From: CAWCBG01 sp963793845
Lineage (GTDB): Bacteria > Acidobacteriota > Terriglobia > Terriglobales > Acidobacteriaceae
Reading direction: 5' to 3'
Assembly: GCA_963793845.1 (NCBI GenBank)
Contig: CAWCBG010000010.1
Span: 52,405-116,404 of the forward strand
DNA: 64,000 nt
Made by a program: the position numbers and the translations under genes. This document shows positions 1 to 8,682 of this stretch, one piece after another; positions within the stretch are counted from its first letter, which is position 1; each line of letters starts with the position of its first letter. The notes beneath the pieces were generated by a model. It worked only from the letters and a program-made list of their open reading frames with translations, did no database searches and had not been told where the DNA came from.

Positions 1-1362
1 CGTCGTGCTTGCCGTCGACGATCTCCTGGAAGCTGCGCACCGTGTCTTCGATCTTCACGTAGCGTCCCTGGAGGCCGGTGAACTGCTCGGCCACATGGAA
101 CGGCTGCGAGAGGAACTTCTGGATCTTGCGGGCGCGCGCCACGGTAAGCTTCTGGTCTTCGCTGAGCTCGTCGATACCCAGAATCGCGATGATGTCCTGC
201 AGGTCCTTATAGCTCTGCAACACGCGCTTCACCGCCTGCGCGTGTTGTAGTGGGCTTCACCGACGATGCGCGGATCGAGAATGCGCGAGGTCGACGCCAG
301 AGGATCGACGGCGGGATAGATGCCCAGCTCGGAAATCTGGCGCGAAAGTACAGTAGTCGCGTCGAGGTGAGCAAAGGTCGTCGCAGGCGCAGGATCAGTC
401 AAGTCATCCGCCGGCACGTAGATCGCCTGCACCGAGGTGACCGAGCCTTTCTTGGTCGAGGTGATTCGTTCCTGCAACTCGCCCATTTCGCTGGCAAGGT
501 TGGGCTGGTATCCCACGGCGGACGGCATGCGGCCCAGCAGCGTTGAAACCTCGGAACCGGCCTGGGTGAAGCGGAAAATGTTGTCGATGAACAGCAGAGT
601 GTCAGAGGCCTCTTCGTCGCGGAAGTATTCAGCGACGGTGAGCGCGGTCAGGGCGACGCGCAGACGGGCTCCGGGCGGCTCGGTCATCTGTCCGTAAATC
701 AACGCGGCCTTGGACTTTTCGGGTTCCTTGATATTGACGACGCCCGACTCCTGCATTTCCAGCCAGAGATCGTTGCCCTCGCGGGTGCGCTCACCGACTC
801 CGGCAAACACGGAGAAGCCGCCATGCTTGAGAGCTACGTTGTTAATGAGCTCCATGATGACGACGGTCTTGCCTACGCCAGCGCCGCCGAACAGGCCGAT
901 CTTGCCGCCCTTCAGAAAGGGCTGGATCAGATCGATGACCTTTACGCCGGTCTCGAACATCTCCATTTCGGTGGACTGTTCGTCGAAGGCGGGCGCTTCA
1001 CGATGAATCGGCATCCGCTTGGTATAAGGTATAGGCCCAAGCTTGTCGACCGGCTCGCCAATGACGTTCAGCACGCGGCCCAGGGTTCCGCGGCCCACAG
1101 GCACGCTGATGGGGCCTCCCAGGTCGATGGCCTTCATGCCGCGCACCATGCCCTCGGTTGGTTCCATGGCAACGCAGCGCACGCGGCCTTCGCCGAGCTG
1201 CTGTTCGACTTCGAGGATGACGTTAATGGGGTCGGGAACGGTGAAGCCCTCGCTGGTCACGCGCAGCGCCGAGTAAATCGGCGGCAATGAGCCTTCCGAG
1301 AACTGCACGTCCACCGCGGGACCCGCGATCTGAATGATGTGTCCGATATTTTGTTCTGGCAT
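1..1362 (-). CDS. atpD: ATP synthase F1 beta subunit, partial at left edge and frameshifted
   Basis: This is the catalytic subunit of F1Fo ATP synthase. The first 371 or so residues read cleanly from the ATG at 1362: N-terminal barrel, P-loop GGAGVGKT at about residues 159-166 and the catalytic glutamate in GVGERTREGNDL near residue 191. The frame then runs into a stop at 229-231, after ...HYNTRRR. One frame over, the sequence continues as a normal beta C-terminus (AQAVKRVLQSYKDLQDIIAI, then GIDELSEDQKL) to the window edge at VDGKHD, about 25 residues before the usual end. A single base is missing around 238-243. Because the enzyme is essential and the downstream frame is perfectly conserved, I infer a sequencing or assembly indel rather than a true pseudogene. 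It is the last gene of the atp cluster visible here, and its ribosome binding site is weak and adjoins the repeat upstream. Confidence 0.95.
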
Positions 1363-1370
1363 AGATGAAT

Positions 1371-1403
1371 CCGTTGTCCGTTGTCAGTCGCCGGTTGTCA
1401 GTG
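1371..1403. repeat. TTGTCAG-type repeat, right flank of the four-helix-bundle cassette
   Basis: This stretch contains closely spaced copies of GTTGTCMG. A matching block in inverted orientation lies at 1809-1839, on the other side of the four-helix-bundle gene. The stop codon of that gene (1384-1386) falls inside this repeat, so its last residues are encoded by repeat sequence. Confidence 0.7.
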
Positions 1404-1788
1404 TTGATCCTACTGACACCCTTGGCGCATTCAATGATGCCTTCAGCGCGTTGAGAATGCGACCCACCTGGCCCGCTTCTCTAAGCAAATCGCGTCGCAC
1501 GCCTTCAGAAATAAATCCAAGCTCCGACGCAAGCACTATCTGTGTTTCCAACTCGTATAGTGAACCCCGCGCTTGTCCTAGAAACTGACGAAACTCGCCG
1601 GGAGTCGTGCGGCCTTGACCTTCAGCTATATTGCTCGGAATCGAGATAGCCGATCTCCGCATTTGCGATGTCAGGCCGTATCTCTCGTCCGGCGGAAAAT
1701 TGGCGGTCGCCGCGTACACAAGCTTCACGAATACAATCGCCTTCTGCCAAGCAATTAGATCCTGATAGCGATTAGCATGCATCGTCAT
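1384..1788 (-). CDS. four-helix-bundle protein (S23 / 23S rRNA intervening-sequence family)
   Basis: The 134-residue product matches the TIGR02436-type four-helix-bundle family: an N-terminal YQDLIAWQKAI motif, RSAISIPSNIAEGQGR in the middle, and the FLGQARGSLYELETQI helix. Homologues are encoded in 23S rRNA intervening sequences and as free-standing genes; their molecular role is unknown, though the fold resembles the Avd accessory protein of diversity-generating retroelements. Here the gene sits inside the atp operon between atpG and atpD, in the same direction, and is bounded by inverted TTGTCAG-type repeats. The family call is firm; the idea that it moves as a cassette is inference. The last residues (TLTTGD) come from the flanking repeat. 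Confidence 0.85.
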   Translation of the reverse strand: MTMHANRYQDLIAWQKAIVFVKLVYAATANFPPDERYGLTSQMRRSAISIPSNIAEGQGRTTPGEFRQFLGQARGSLYELETQIVLASELGFISEGVRRDLLREAGQVGRILNALKASLNAPRVSVGSTLTTGD

Positions 1789-1808
1789 CTAACTGTTCCC
1801 CGCCATCT

Positions 1809-1839
1809 CTGACAACTGAGAACTGGCAACCGACAACTG
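1809..1839. repeat. TTGTCAG-type repeat, left flank of the four-helix-bundle cassette
   Basis: It contains CTGACAACTGAGAACTGG followed by another CGACAACTG unit, the inverted counterpart of 1371-1403. It ends four bases before the stop codon of atpG, so the cassette boundary coincides with the end of that gene. Confidence 0.7.
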
Positions 1840-1842
1840 TTC

Positions 1843-2880
1843 CTACAGCGCTGCAGCGCCGCTCACGATCTCGATAATTTCTTTTGTGATCGCCGCCTGG
1901 CGGGCGCGGTTCATCGTCAGGGTCAGCGATTCGATCATGTCGCTGGCATTGTTGGTTGCTGAATCCATTGCCGTCATGCGTGCGGCATGCTCGGCCGCTA
2001 CCGACTCCAGCATCGCCTGGAACAATTCCAAGGTCACGTACCGCGGCAGGATCGCCTTGAACAACTCCGCCGGCGGTTGCTCGTAGATGTAATCCACGTC
2101 GGGCGAGGGAATGCCTTGGACGCGGTGCTCTGCTTCCGTGGCCTCCGGCTCCCGCAAACTAATGCCGGCTTTGCGCGCTGCCTCACCCATCCGCTCACGT
2201 TCTTCCAGCGTGAACTCTTCGGTCAACGCCACTTCCCGCCGGCCAATCTCCTGTATGGGAAGGATGCGTTGCGCGATCAGCCGCTGGGCAATCACCGACT
2301 TGAATTCGTTATAGATGACGTAGACGGAGTCGATTTCTTCTCGGATGTAGGCGTCGATGACTCGCTGCACGATCTCGGAGACTTCTTCATAGTCCAGCTT
2401 GGCCAGCAGGTTCAGGTGCTCGCCCACAATCTGGACTCGGGCGGCACGAGCCGCGCTCCCGGGATCGGCCATGGGATACCGCCGACGGAAGTAGTCCCGG
2501 CCTTTGCGTCCCACTGCCGCCACGCTGATGTTTTCGTCCTTGAAATGATCGATAAACTTGCTTGCGGCTTTCAACACGTTCGAATTGAACGCTCCAGCCA
2601 GACCGCGGTCTCCCGTAACGACCACCAGCAGGATGTTCTTCTCCGGCCTCTGCGCCAGCAAAGGATGGAGCGGATCGCCGGTAACCGGATCGTACAGATC
2701 GGTACGGCTCACCAGCGACTTCAGCACGTTCACAAGGATTTGCGCGTAGGGCCGGGCCGCCAGCGCCCGCTCCTGCGCACGCCGCAATCGTGCCGCCGAG
2801 ACCATCTTCATGGCCTTGGTAATCTGCCGCGTGTTCTTCACGCTGCGAATGCGCCGCCGGATATCGAGTACGTTCGCCAT
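1843..2880 (-). CDS. atpG: ATP synthase F1 gamma subunit
   Basis: Gamma is the central rotor shaft of F1. The N-terminal helix (IRSVKNTRQITKAMKMVSAA, about residues 11-30) and the C-terminal helix (SLTLTMNRARQAAITKEIIE) are diagnostic. At 345 residues it is clearly longer than the roughly 285-290 residue norm. The extra material is mainly at residues 212-270, a charged stretch rich in E, R and A, just before the conserved ILPRYVTLELFQAMLES region. It lies six bases after atpA on the minus strand and before the four-helix-bundle gene. The call is certain; the role of the insert is unknown. Confidence 0.97.
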   Translation of the reverse strand: MANVLDIRRRIRSVKNTRQITKAMKMVSAARLRRAQERALAARPYAQILVNVLKSLVSRTDLYDPVTGDPLHPLLAQRPEKNILLVVVTGDRGLAGAFNSNVLKAASKFIDHFKDENISVAAVGRKGRDYFRRRYPMADPGSAARAARVQIVGEHLNLLAKLDYEEVSEIVQRVIDAYIREEIDSVYVIYNEFKSVIAQRLIAQRILPIQEIGRREVALTEEFTLEERERMGEAARKAGISLREPEATEAEHRVQGIPSPDVDYIYEQPPAELFKAILPRYVTLELFQAMLESVAAEHAARMTAMDSATNNASDMIESLTLTMNRARQAAITKEIIEIVSGAAAL

Positions 2881-2886
2881 AGCTGT

Positions 2887-4428
<1,542 letters not shown>

Positions 4429-4484
4429 AAGATTTCGATCCAGTAAGACTGCGAAATACTGTCCACCGAAGCTCCGCCCCGGCG

Positions 4485-5024
4485 TCAGGCGTTGCTGAGT
4501 TGCTCGCGTAATTTCTGCAACTGGCCACGAACCGAACCGTCATAGATGGTGCTGCCCACCCGGACTACGACCCCACCCAACAGGGCGGGATTATCCTGAT
4601 AGCGGGCTCGCACTTTCTTGCGTGTCAGCAGCTCAACCTGCGATTCCACGTTACGCTTTTCTTCCGCCGACAACGGACGCACGCTGATGATTTCGGCTTC
4701 GGCGAATCCGAGCTGGGCATCCATCTCTACTTCAAACTGGCGGGCGATCTTCTCCAGCATGGGAATGCGGCGGTGATCGATCAGCACCGCCATAAAATTG
4801 CGAACCGGCTTGACGGCCCCGATCTCCCGCACAATTGCATCGAGGACAGCGTGCTTCTGCTCCGGGAGGATCGCCGGCGATTCCCATACCCGGCGCAGAT
4901 CATCGCTTTCGCGGACCGCACGCACAAAGGTTTCCAACTGTCTGGTAACCGCGTGGGCGTCGATTTTGTCAGCGAGAATCACATCGACCAGGGCGCGGGC
5001 ATATCGGCTGGCAATGGCGGCCAT
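4485..5024 (-). CDS. atpH: ATP synthase F1 delta subunit
   Basis: The 179-residue stator subunit joins the b stalk to the top of F1. It begins MAAIASRYARALVDV, a typical N-terminal helix, and ends with the OSCP-type signature LGGVVVRVGSTIYDGSVRGQ. It starts only two bases after the atpF stop, which implies translational coupling, and precedes atpA. Confidence 0.95.
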   Translation of the reverse strand: MAAIASRYARALVDVILADKIDAHAVTRQLETFVRAVRESDDLRRVWESPAILPEQKHAVLDAIVREIGAVKPVRNFMAVLIDHRRIPMLEKIARQFEVEMDAQLGFAEAEIISVRPLSAEEKRNVESQVELLTRKKVRARYQDNPALLGGVVVRVGSTIYDGSVRGQLQKLREQLSNA

Positions 5025-5026
5025 GT

Positions 5027-5782
5027 CTATTTGCCGTCCTTTCCGAGCTGATCGACGAACTCGCGCACCAGCGCATGATCCGTGCGGTCGTCCACCCGGA
5101 TATTGCGGGCGGCCAGATCGACAGCCAGAGACGCGGCATACGATTTCAGTTCACGGCGCGCATTGCGGGCGATCGCGGAGATCTCGCCTTCGGCCAGTGC
5201 AACAACTTTCTTGCTGTCTTCCTCGGCCGCCTGGCGAATCCGTTGTTCTTCCTCGATTACGTTCTGCTCAGCCTCGCGGCGAATCTCCGCCACTTCGGCG
5301 TCCAGCTTCGCCAGTCGTGCCTCAACCTGGCTCATCCGCCGCGCCGCCTCGGCACTCGCCAACTCCGCTTCGCGAATGCTTTGCTGGATGGCTGTGGTGC
5401 GGGAGCGAAACATTGAAGGCAGCTTGGAGCGCAACAACATGTAGAAGAACAGGGCCAGCAGACCGAAGTTCACGATGAGCGAGAACGCGTAGGCCACCTT
5501 CCGGTCACCGTTCAAGTGCTTGGCGATCCAGCGCACGGCAGGCGAGTACTTGAACTGCGCATTCTCTTCGTGCTCGGCCGATTCCAACGCGTCGTGGGAG
5601 GCGGTGGAGAGGTCATTGCCGATGGCGGTGTTAGGATTTTCCGGCTGTTGCCCGGCTGGCTGCGATTGTGCTTCTGCCGGCTTTTGGGCAGACGTCTTTG
5701 GTTCTTGTGCGGCCATCGCCCCGGATGCGAAAACCATCGTGAAGGCCAGCAGTAAAAGCCAGCGATGGGCGCTCTTTCTCAT
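5027..5782 (-). CDS. atpF: ATP synthase Fo b subunit with signal-like N-terminal extension
   Basis: This is the peripheral-stalk subunit. The core is a membrane segment at about residues 96-117 (VAYAFSLIVNFGLLALFFYM) followed by a long charged coiled coil rich in A, E and R, as in any b subunit. Unusually, it is preceded by about 95 residues: a cleavable-looking signal sequence (hydrophobic residues 9-24, AMA-AQ cleavage site) and a Pro/Gln/Glu-rich linker. The total of 251 residues compares with about 160-170 for typical b. The start overlaps the atpF' stop by four bases (ATGA), so the extension is unlikely to be a mis-called start. Pairing with the shorter b' gene suggests a heterodimeric stalk. 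Confidence 0.92.
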   Translation of the reverse strand: MRKSAHRWLLLLAFTMVFASGAMAAQEPKTSAQKPAEAQSQPAGQQPENPNTAIGNDLSTASHDALESAEHEENAQFKYSPAVRWIAKHLNGDRKVAYAFSLIVNFGLLALFFYMLLRSKLPSMFRSRTTAIQQSIREAELASAEAARRMSQVEARLAKLDAEVAEIRREAEQNVIEEEQRIRQAAEEDSKKVVALAEGEISAIARNARRELKSYAASLAVDLAARNIRVDDRTDHALVREFVDQLGKDGK

Positions 5783-6252
5783 GACTGTCCGCCAAGCGCC
5801 GATGCCGGATTTGCCGGTCGCAGGATGGTCCGTATGATCTCTCCCGCCAGCGCTTCGACTTCCGCCTGCAGACCCGTCCGCGCCGCCGACATATCCTGCT
5901 CGATCGCCGCCTTGGCCTCACCAATCTGCTGCCCGGCACGAGCCCGAGCTGCCTCTATGGCTTGCGCGCGAGCTTCCTGTGCCTTTTGACGTCGCAGTTC
6001 CTGTGTCTTGAAGATGGCCGCGCGAGCCTCGCGCAAGCGCTGTTCATATTCGTGAGTTTTCGCCTCGGCCGTTGCCACGTCAGCACGGGCTTTGGCGATC
6101 GCGCCTTCGGTGCGCTCCTCACGTTGCTTGAGCACTCTATGCAGTGGTTTTTGGACCAGCGCCTCATAGCAGACCTGCAGCAGCAACAGCAGAATTACCG
6201 TCGGAATGGCTCCGAGCAGTAATTCGCCTACCTGTTTTAGGGTCTGATCCAT
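5779..6252 (-). CDS. atpF': ATP synthase Fo b' subunit
   Basis: This is the second, shorter stator-stalk subunit at 157 residues. It has one N-terminal membrane helix at about residues 12-30 (LLGAIPTVILLLLLQVCYEA), the conserved LVQKPLHRVLKQREERTEG turn, then an alanine- and charge-rich coiled coil. It is first in the visible atp cluster; atpB (a) and atpE (c) are not next to it, so the Fo a/c genes must lie elsewhere. The 180-base stretch upstream presumably holds the operon promoter, but I see no clear consensus. Confidence 0.9.
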   Translation of the reverse strand: MDQTLKQVGELLLGAIPTVILLLLLQVCYEALVQKPLHRVLKQREERTEGAIAKARADVATAEAKTHEYEQRLREARAAIFKTQELRRQKAQEARAQAIEAARARAGQQIGEAKAAIEQDMSAARTGLQAEVEALAGEIIRTILRPANPASALGGQS

Positions 6253-6431
6253 GTCTTATTCGTGAGTTCCTGCCGTCGAAGACGCACTGAGAGCGCAGGC
6301 AAAAGCTGGAACTATTGAAACTATCAGAGCTCAGGCAGGGGTGTCAACGAATTGACTTGATCCGGCCGGAAGGAGAGCTACCTTCCCTTGGTTGGTAAAT
6401 ATTGAATGAACCGCGTGGTGCTGGCTGCCGG

Positions 6432-7673
6432 CTATTCCCAGCGCAGGCTCTCTACGGGATCGAGCTGTGCGGCTCGAGCCGCCGGAGCGGTTCCGAACAA
6501 GACTCCTACCAGCGATGAAACCAACACGGCAATAATCACTGATAGTCCCGACACGGGCACGCGGTAGTCGGTGATAAATCGCACGGAGAAGGGCAGCGCG
6601 ATCCCGATCAGAATGCCGACCACGCCCCCGGACAAAGAGATCAGCATGGACTCGGCCAGGAACTGAGCACGTATCTCGGAATTCGTCGCGCCGACGGCCT
6701 TTCGTATGCCAATCTCCCGAATGCGGGAGCTGACCGTCGCCAGCATGATGTTCATGATGCCTACTCCGCTCACCAGCAATGTCAGAACCGAGATGAGCAG
6801 CAGTACCGTGGTCAGGGCGTTAGCGCTCTTAGCCGCTACTGAGAGTAGTTGCGTCAGGTTATCGACTTTGTAGACGGACTGCGGGCGGTGCCGTGATTGC
6901 AGAACGTCGTGTATCTCCTCCGTGGCGCGAGGCACGTCGGAGGAATCCGCTACCGAGAAGAATATCTCCTTCACGGCATCGTTGGAGGTGAAGAAGCGGG
7001 CCACCGTGTAGGGAATCAGAAGCGTGTCGTCCGAGATTTCTGATTGACCAAAGGTGTCGACGCGCTCCCGAAACGTCCCAATGATCACGAAAGGCAGGCC
7101 AGTGATCTTGATTTCCTTGCCGATCGCCGCGTCCTGCGAGCCGTAGAGAGCATTGGCGAGAGGGATAGTGACCAGCGCCACTTTATCGCGAGCCTGCGTA
7201 TCCTTGTCGTCAAAGAAGCGTCCCACCGGGATATCGAGGTTGCGCACCCACATATATTGCGGCGACACGCCCAGGATCAAGACCTCGCGTTCCTTACCAC
7301 CGGAAATCGTAATCCGATCGTGTAACTCGACCATGGGCGACGCTGCGGTAATACCCGGGACCTGCCGCCGCACGGCATTCATGTCGTCGACCGTGAGGAA
7401 GTCGCTCGTGGATTCGTTGCCATAGATGGAGCCGCCCTCATAGCTGGCTACCATCATGTTGGCGCCGATTGCCTGGATCTGCTGCAGGATGTACTGCTTG
7501 CCGGTCAGGCCGATGGTCACCACCAGGATCAGCGATGCCGTCCCAATGACCATTCCGAGGGAGGTGAGCAAGAATCGAACCTTGTTGGTGCGGAATGTCT
7601 CAACTGCGACACTAATTGTCTCGTGCCAAACCAGCCTGGGATAGGGCCGACCGTTGCCGCCATTCACTGCCAT
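6432..7673 (-). CDS. MacB/FtsX-type ABC transporter permease
   Basis: This 413-residue inner-membrane protein has the MacB layout: an N-terminal membrane helix at about residues 33-57 (LLTSLGMVIGTASLILVVTI), a large periplasmic MacB_PCD-like domain, and a C-terminal FtsX domain with three helices. The FtsX domain carries the typical GVGIMNIMLATVSSRIREIG and RKAVGATNSEIRAQFLAESM motifs. The matching ATPase and periplasmic adaptor genes are not adjacent. Substrate is unknown; relatives export macrolides, lipoproteins or peptides. Confidence 0.9.
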   Translation of the reverse strand: MAVNGGNGRPYPRLVWHETISVAVETFRTNKVRFLLTSLGMVIGTASLILVVTIGLTGKQYILQQIQAIGANMMVASYEGGSIYGNESTSDFLTVDDMNAVRRQVPGITAASPMVELHDRITISGGKEREVLILGVSPQYMWVRNLDIPVGRFFDDKDTQARDKVALVTIPLANALYGSQDAAIGKEIKITGLPFVIIGTFRERVDTFGQSEISDDTLLIPYTVARFFTSNDAVKEIFFSVADSSDVPRATEEIHDVLQSRHRPQSVYKVDNLTQLLSVAAKSANALTTVLLLISVLTLLVSGVGIMNIMLATVSSRIREIGIRKAVGATNSEIRAQFLAESMLISLSGGVVGILIGIALPFSVRFITDYRVPVSGLSVIIAVLVSSLVGVLFGTAPAARAAQLDPVESLRWE

Positions 7674-8001
7674 TTAATCTATTAGATCAAACACTCCAGG
7701 TTTTAGCTTCAGCCAGTGCTCTCGCCAGTTTCCTATTCGAAAAGGCCGAAACTGGCCTCCGCCGCGCGCGACTACACCACTTATTCCCGAAACGGAACGA
7801 ACCAGAAGATATATTGCTCGACATCACTGCATTCTCCGAGCCAGCCTCCTATGTTTGCTCCGCGGAAGAAGTCTGTCGAATTTGTCCGTCCAACCCGCTT
7901 CGACACGCGTTCAATTCACGACTGACTCAGATCTGAAACGAAAGCGCGCAGCCATTTTGCGCGACTTCGCGAAGGACGTTCACTTCTCAAAGGAGACTAG
8001 C
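7674..8001. other. divergent intergenic region
   Basis: These 328 bases lie between the minus-strand permease and the plus-strand PEP-CTERM gene and should hold both promoters. An open frame extends upstream of the PEP-CTERM gene from 7855 but lacks coding character. The AGGAGA ribosome binding site at about 7991 belongs to the ATG at 8002. I see no repeat, RNA or strong operator here. Confidence 0.5.
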
Positions 8002-8601
8002 ATGCGCAAAGTTTTCGTATTACTGACGATAAGCCTTCTGGCCGTTGGCGTTGCCTTTGCCGACACCGGAATCACAGTCAACTTCCCCAGTGACACCTCG
8101 TTCTACTGCAGCGCAACGAATGGCTGCGGCTTCATGGGCGACAATGGCGGCCTGACGGAGCCAATGTGGACAACCGGTGACTTCGTTACCGAGACGTTCT
8201 TCACCGGGCAGCAATTTGTCAACGACCTGACCGCCAACTGGGGTGTCGTCGATGCCTACGGCGGCGTACCAGGCGCTAACTACGAGAACGATGTCTACAT
8301 CAACGGCGTCGAGGTTGCTTATTTTCTGCTCGGAGACTGCAACTATTGCGACACCCTGTACACCGTGAACGGCACCGTAGACTTCGCCCCCATTTACGGC
8401 TATGGCACCTACAACATCAGCATCGTCCTGGCGCAGACCGCGGCCGTTGGTGCAGGTTCGCAATGGTTCTCGACATTGACCACGAACGGTGGCGCAAGCA
8501 CGACGCTTTTCTCAACCACACCTGAGCCCGGCAGCATCGCGCTCCTCGGTTCCGGCATGCTTGGACTTGCCGGCGTGCTGCGTCGCAAGTTTCGCGTCTA
8601 G
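8002..8601 (+). CDS. PEP-CTERM sorting-domain protein
   Basis: This 199-residue secreted protein starts at the ATG preceded by AAAGGAGACTAGC and carries a clear signal peptide (MRKVFVLLTISLLAVGVAFA). The C-terminus has the exosortase recognition tail: TPEPGS, a hydrophobic segment IALLGSGMLGLAGVL, then RRKFRV. The body (about residues 24-170) is rich in G, N, T, Y and aromatics with no recognised domain. PEP-CTERM proteins are processed by exosortase during export and usually end up in the cell surface or exopolysaccharide. The next gene, an S53 peptidase, is co-oriented 81 bases downstream. Confidence 0.88.
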   Translation: MRKVFVLLTISLLAVGVAFADTGITVNFPSDTSFYCSATNGCGFMGDNGGLTEPMWTTGDFVTETFFTGQQFVNDLTANWGVVDAYGGVPGANYENDVYINGVEVAYFLLGDCNYCDTLYTVNGTVDFAPIYGYGTYNISIVLAQTAAVGAGSQWFSTLTTNGGASTTLFSTTPEPGSIALLGSGMLGLAGVLRRKFRV

Positions 8602-8682
8602 TACTTCGGCTTTCCGCGATGGAAAGTAAGCCGCGGAGCGTGCTCCGCTCTGAGTACCCCCAGCCTCACAAGGAGATATGTC

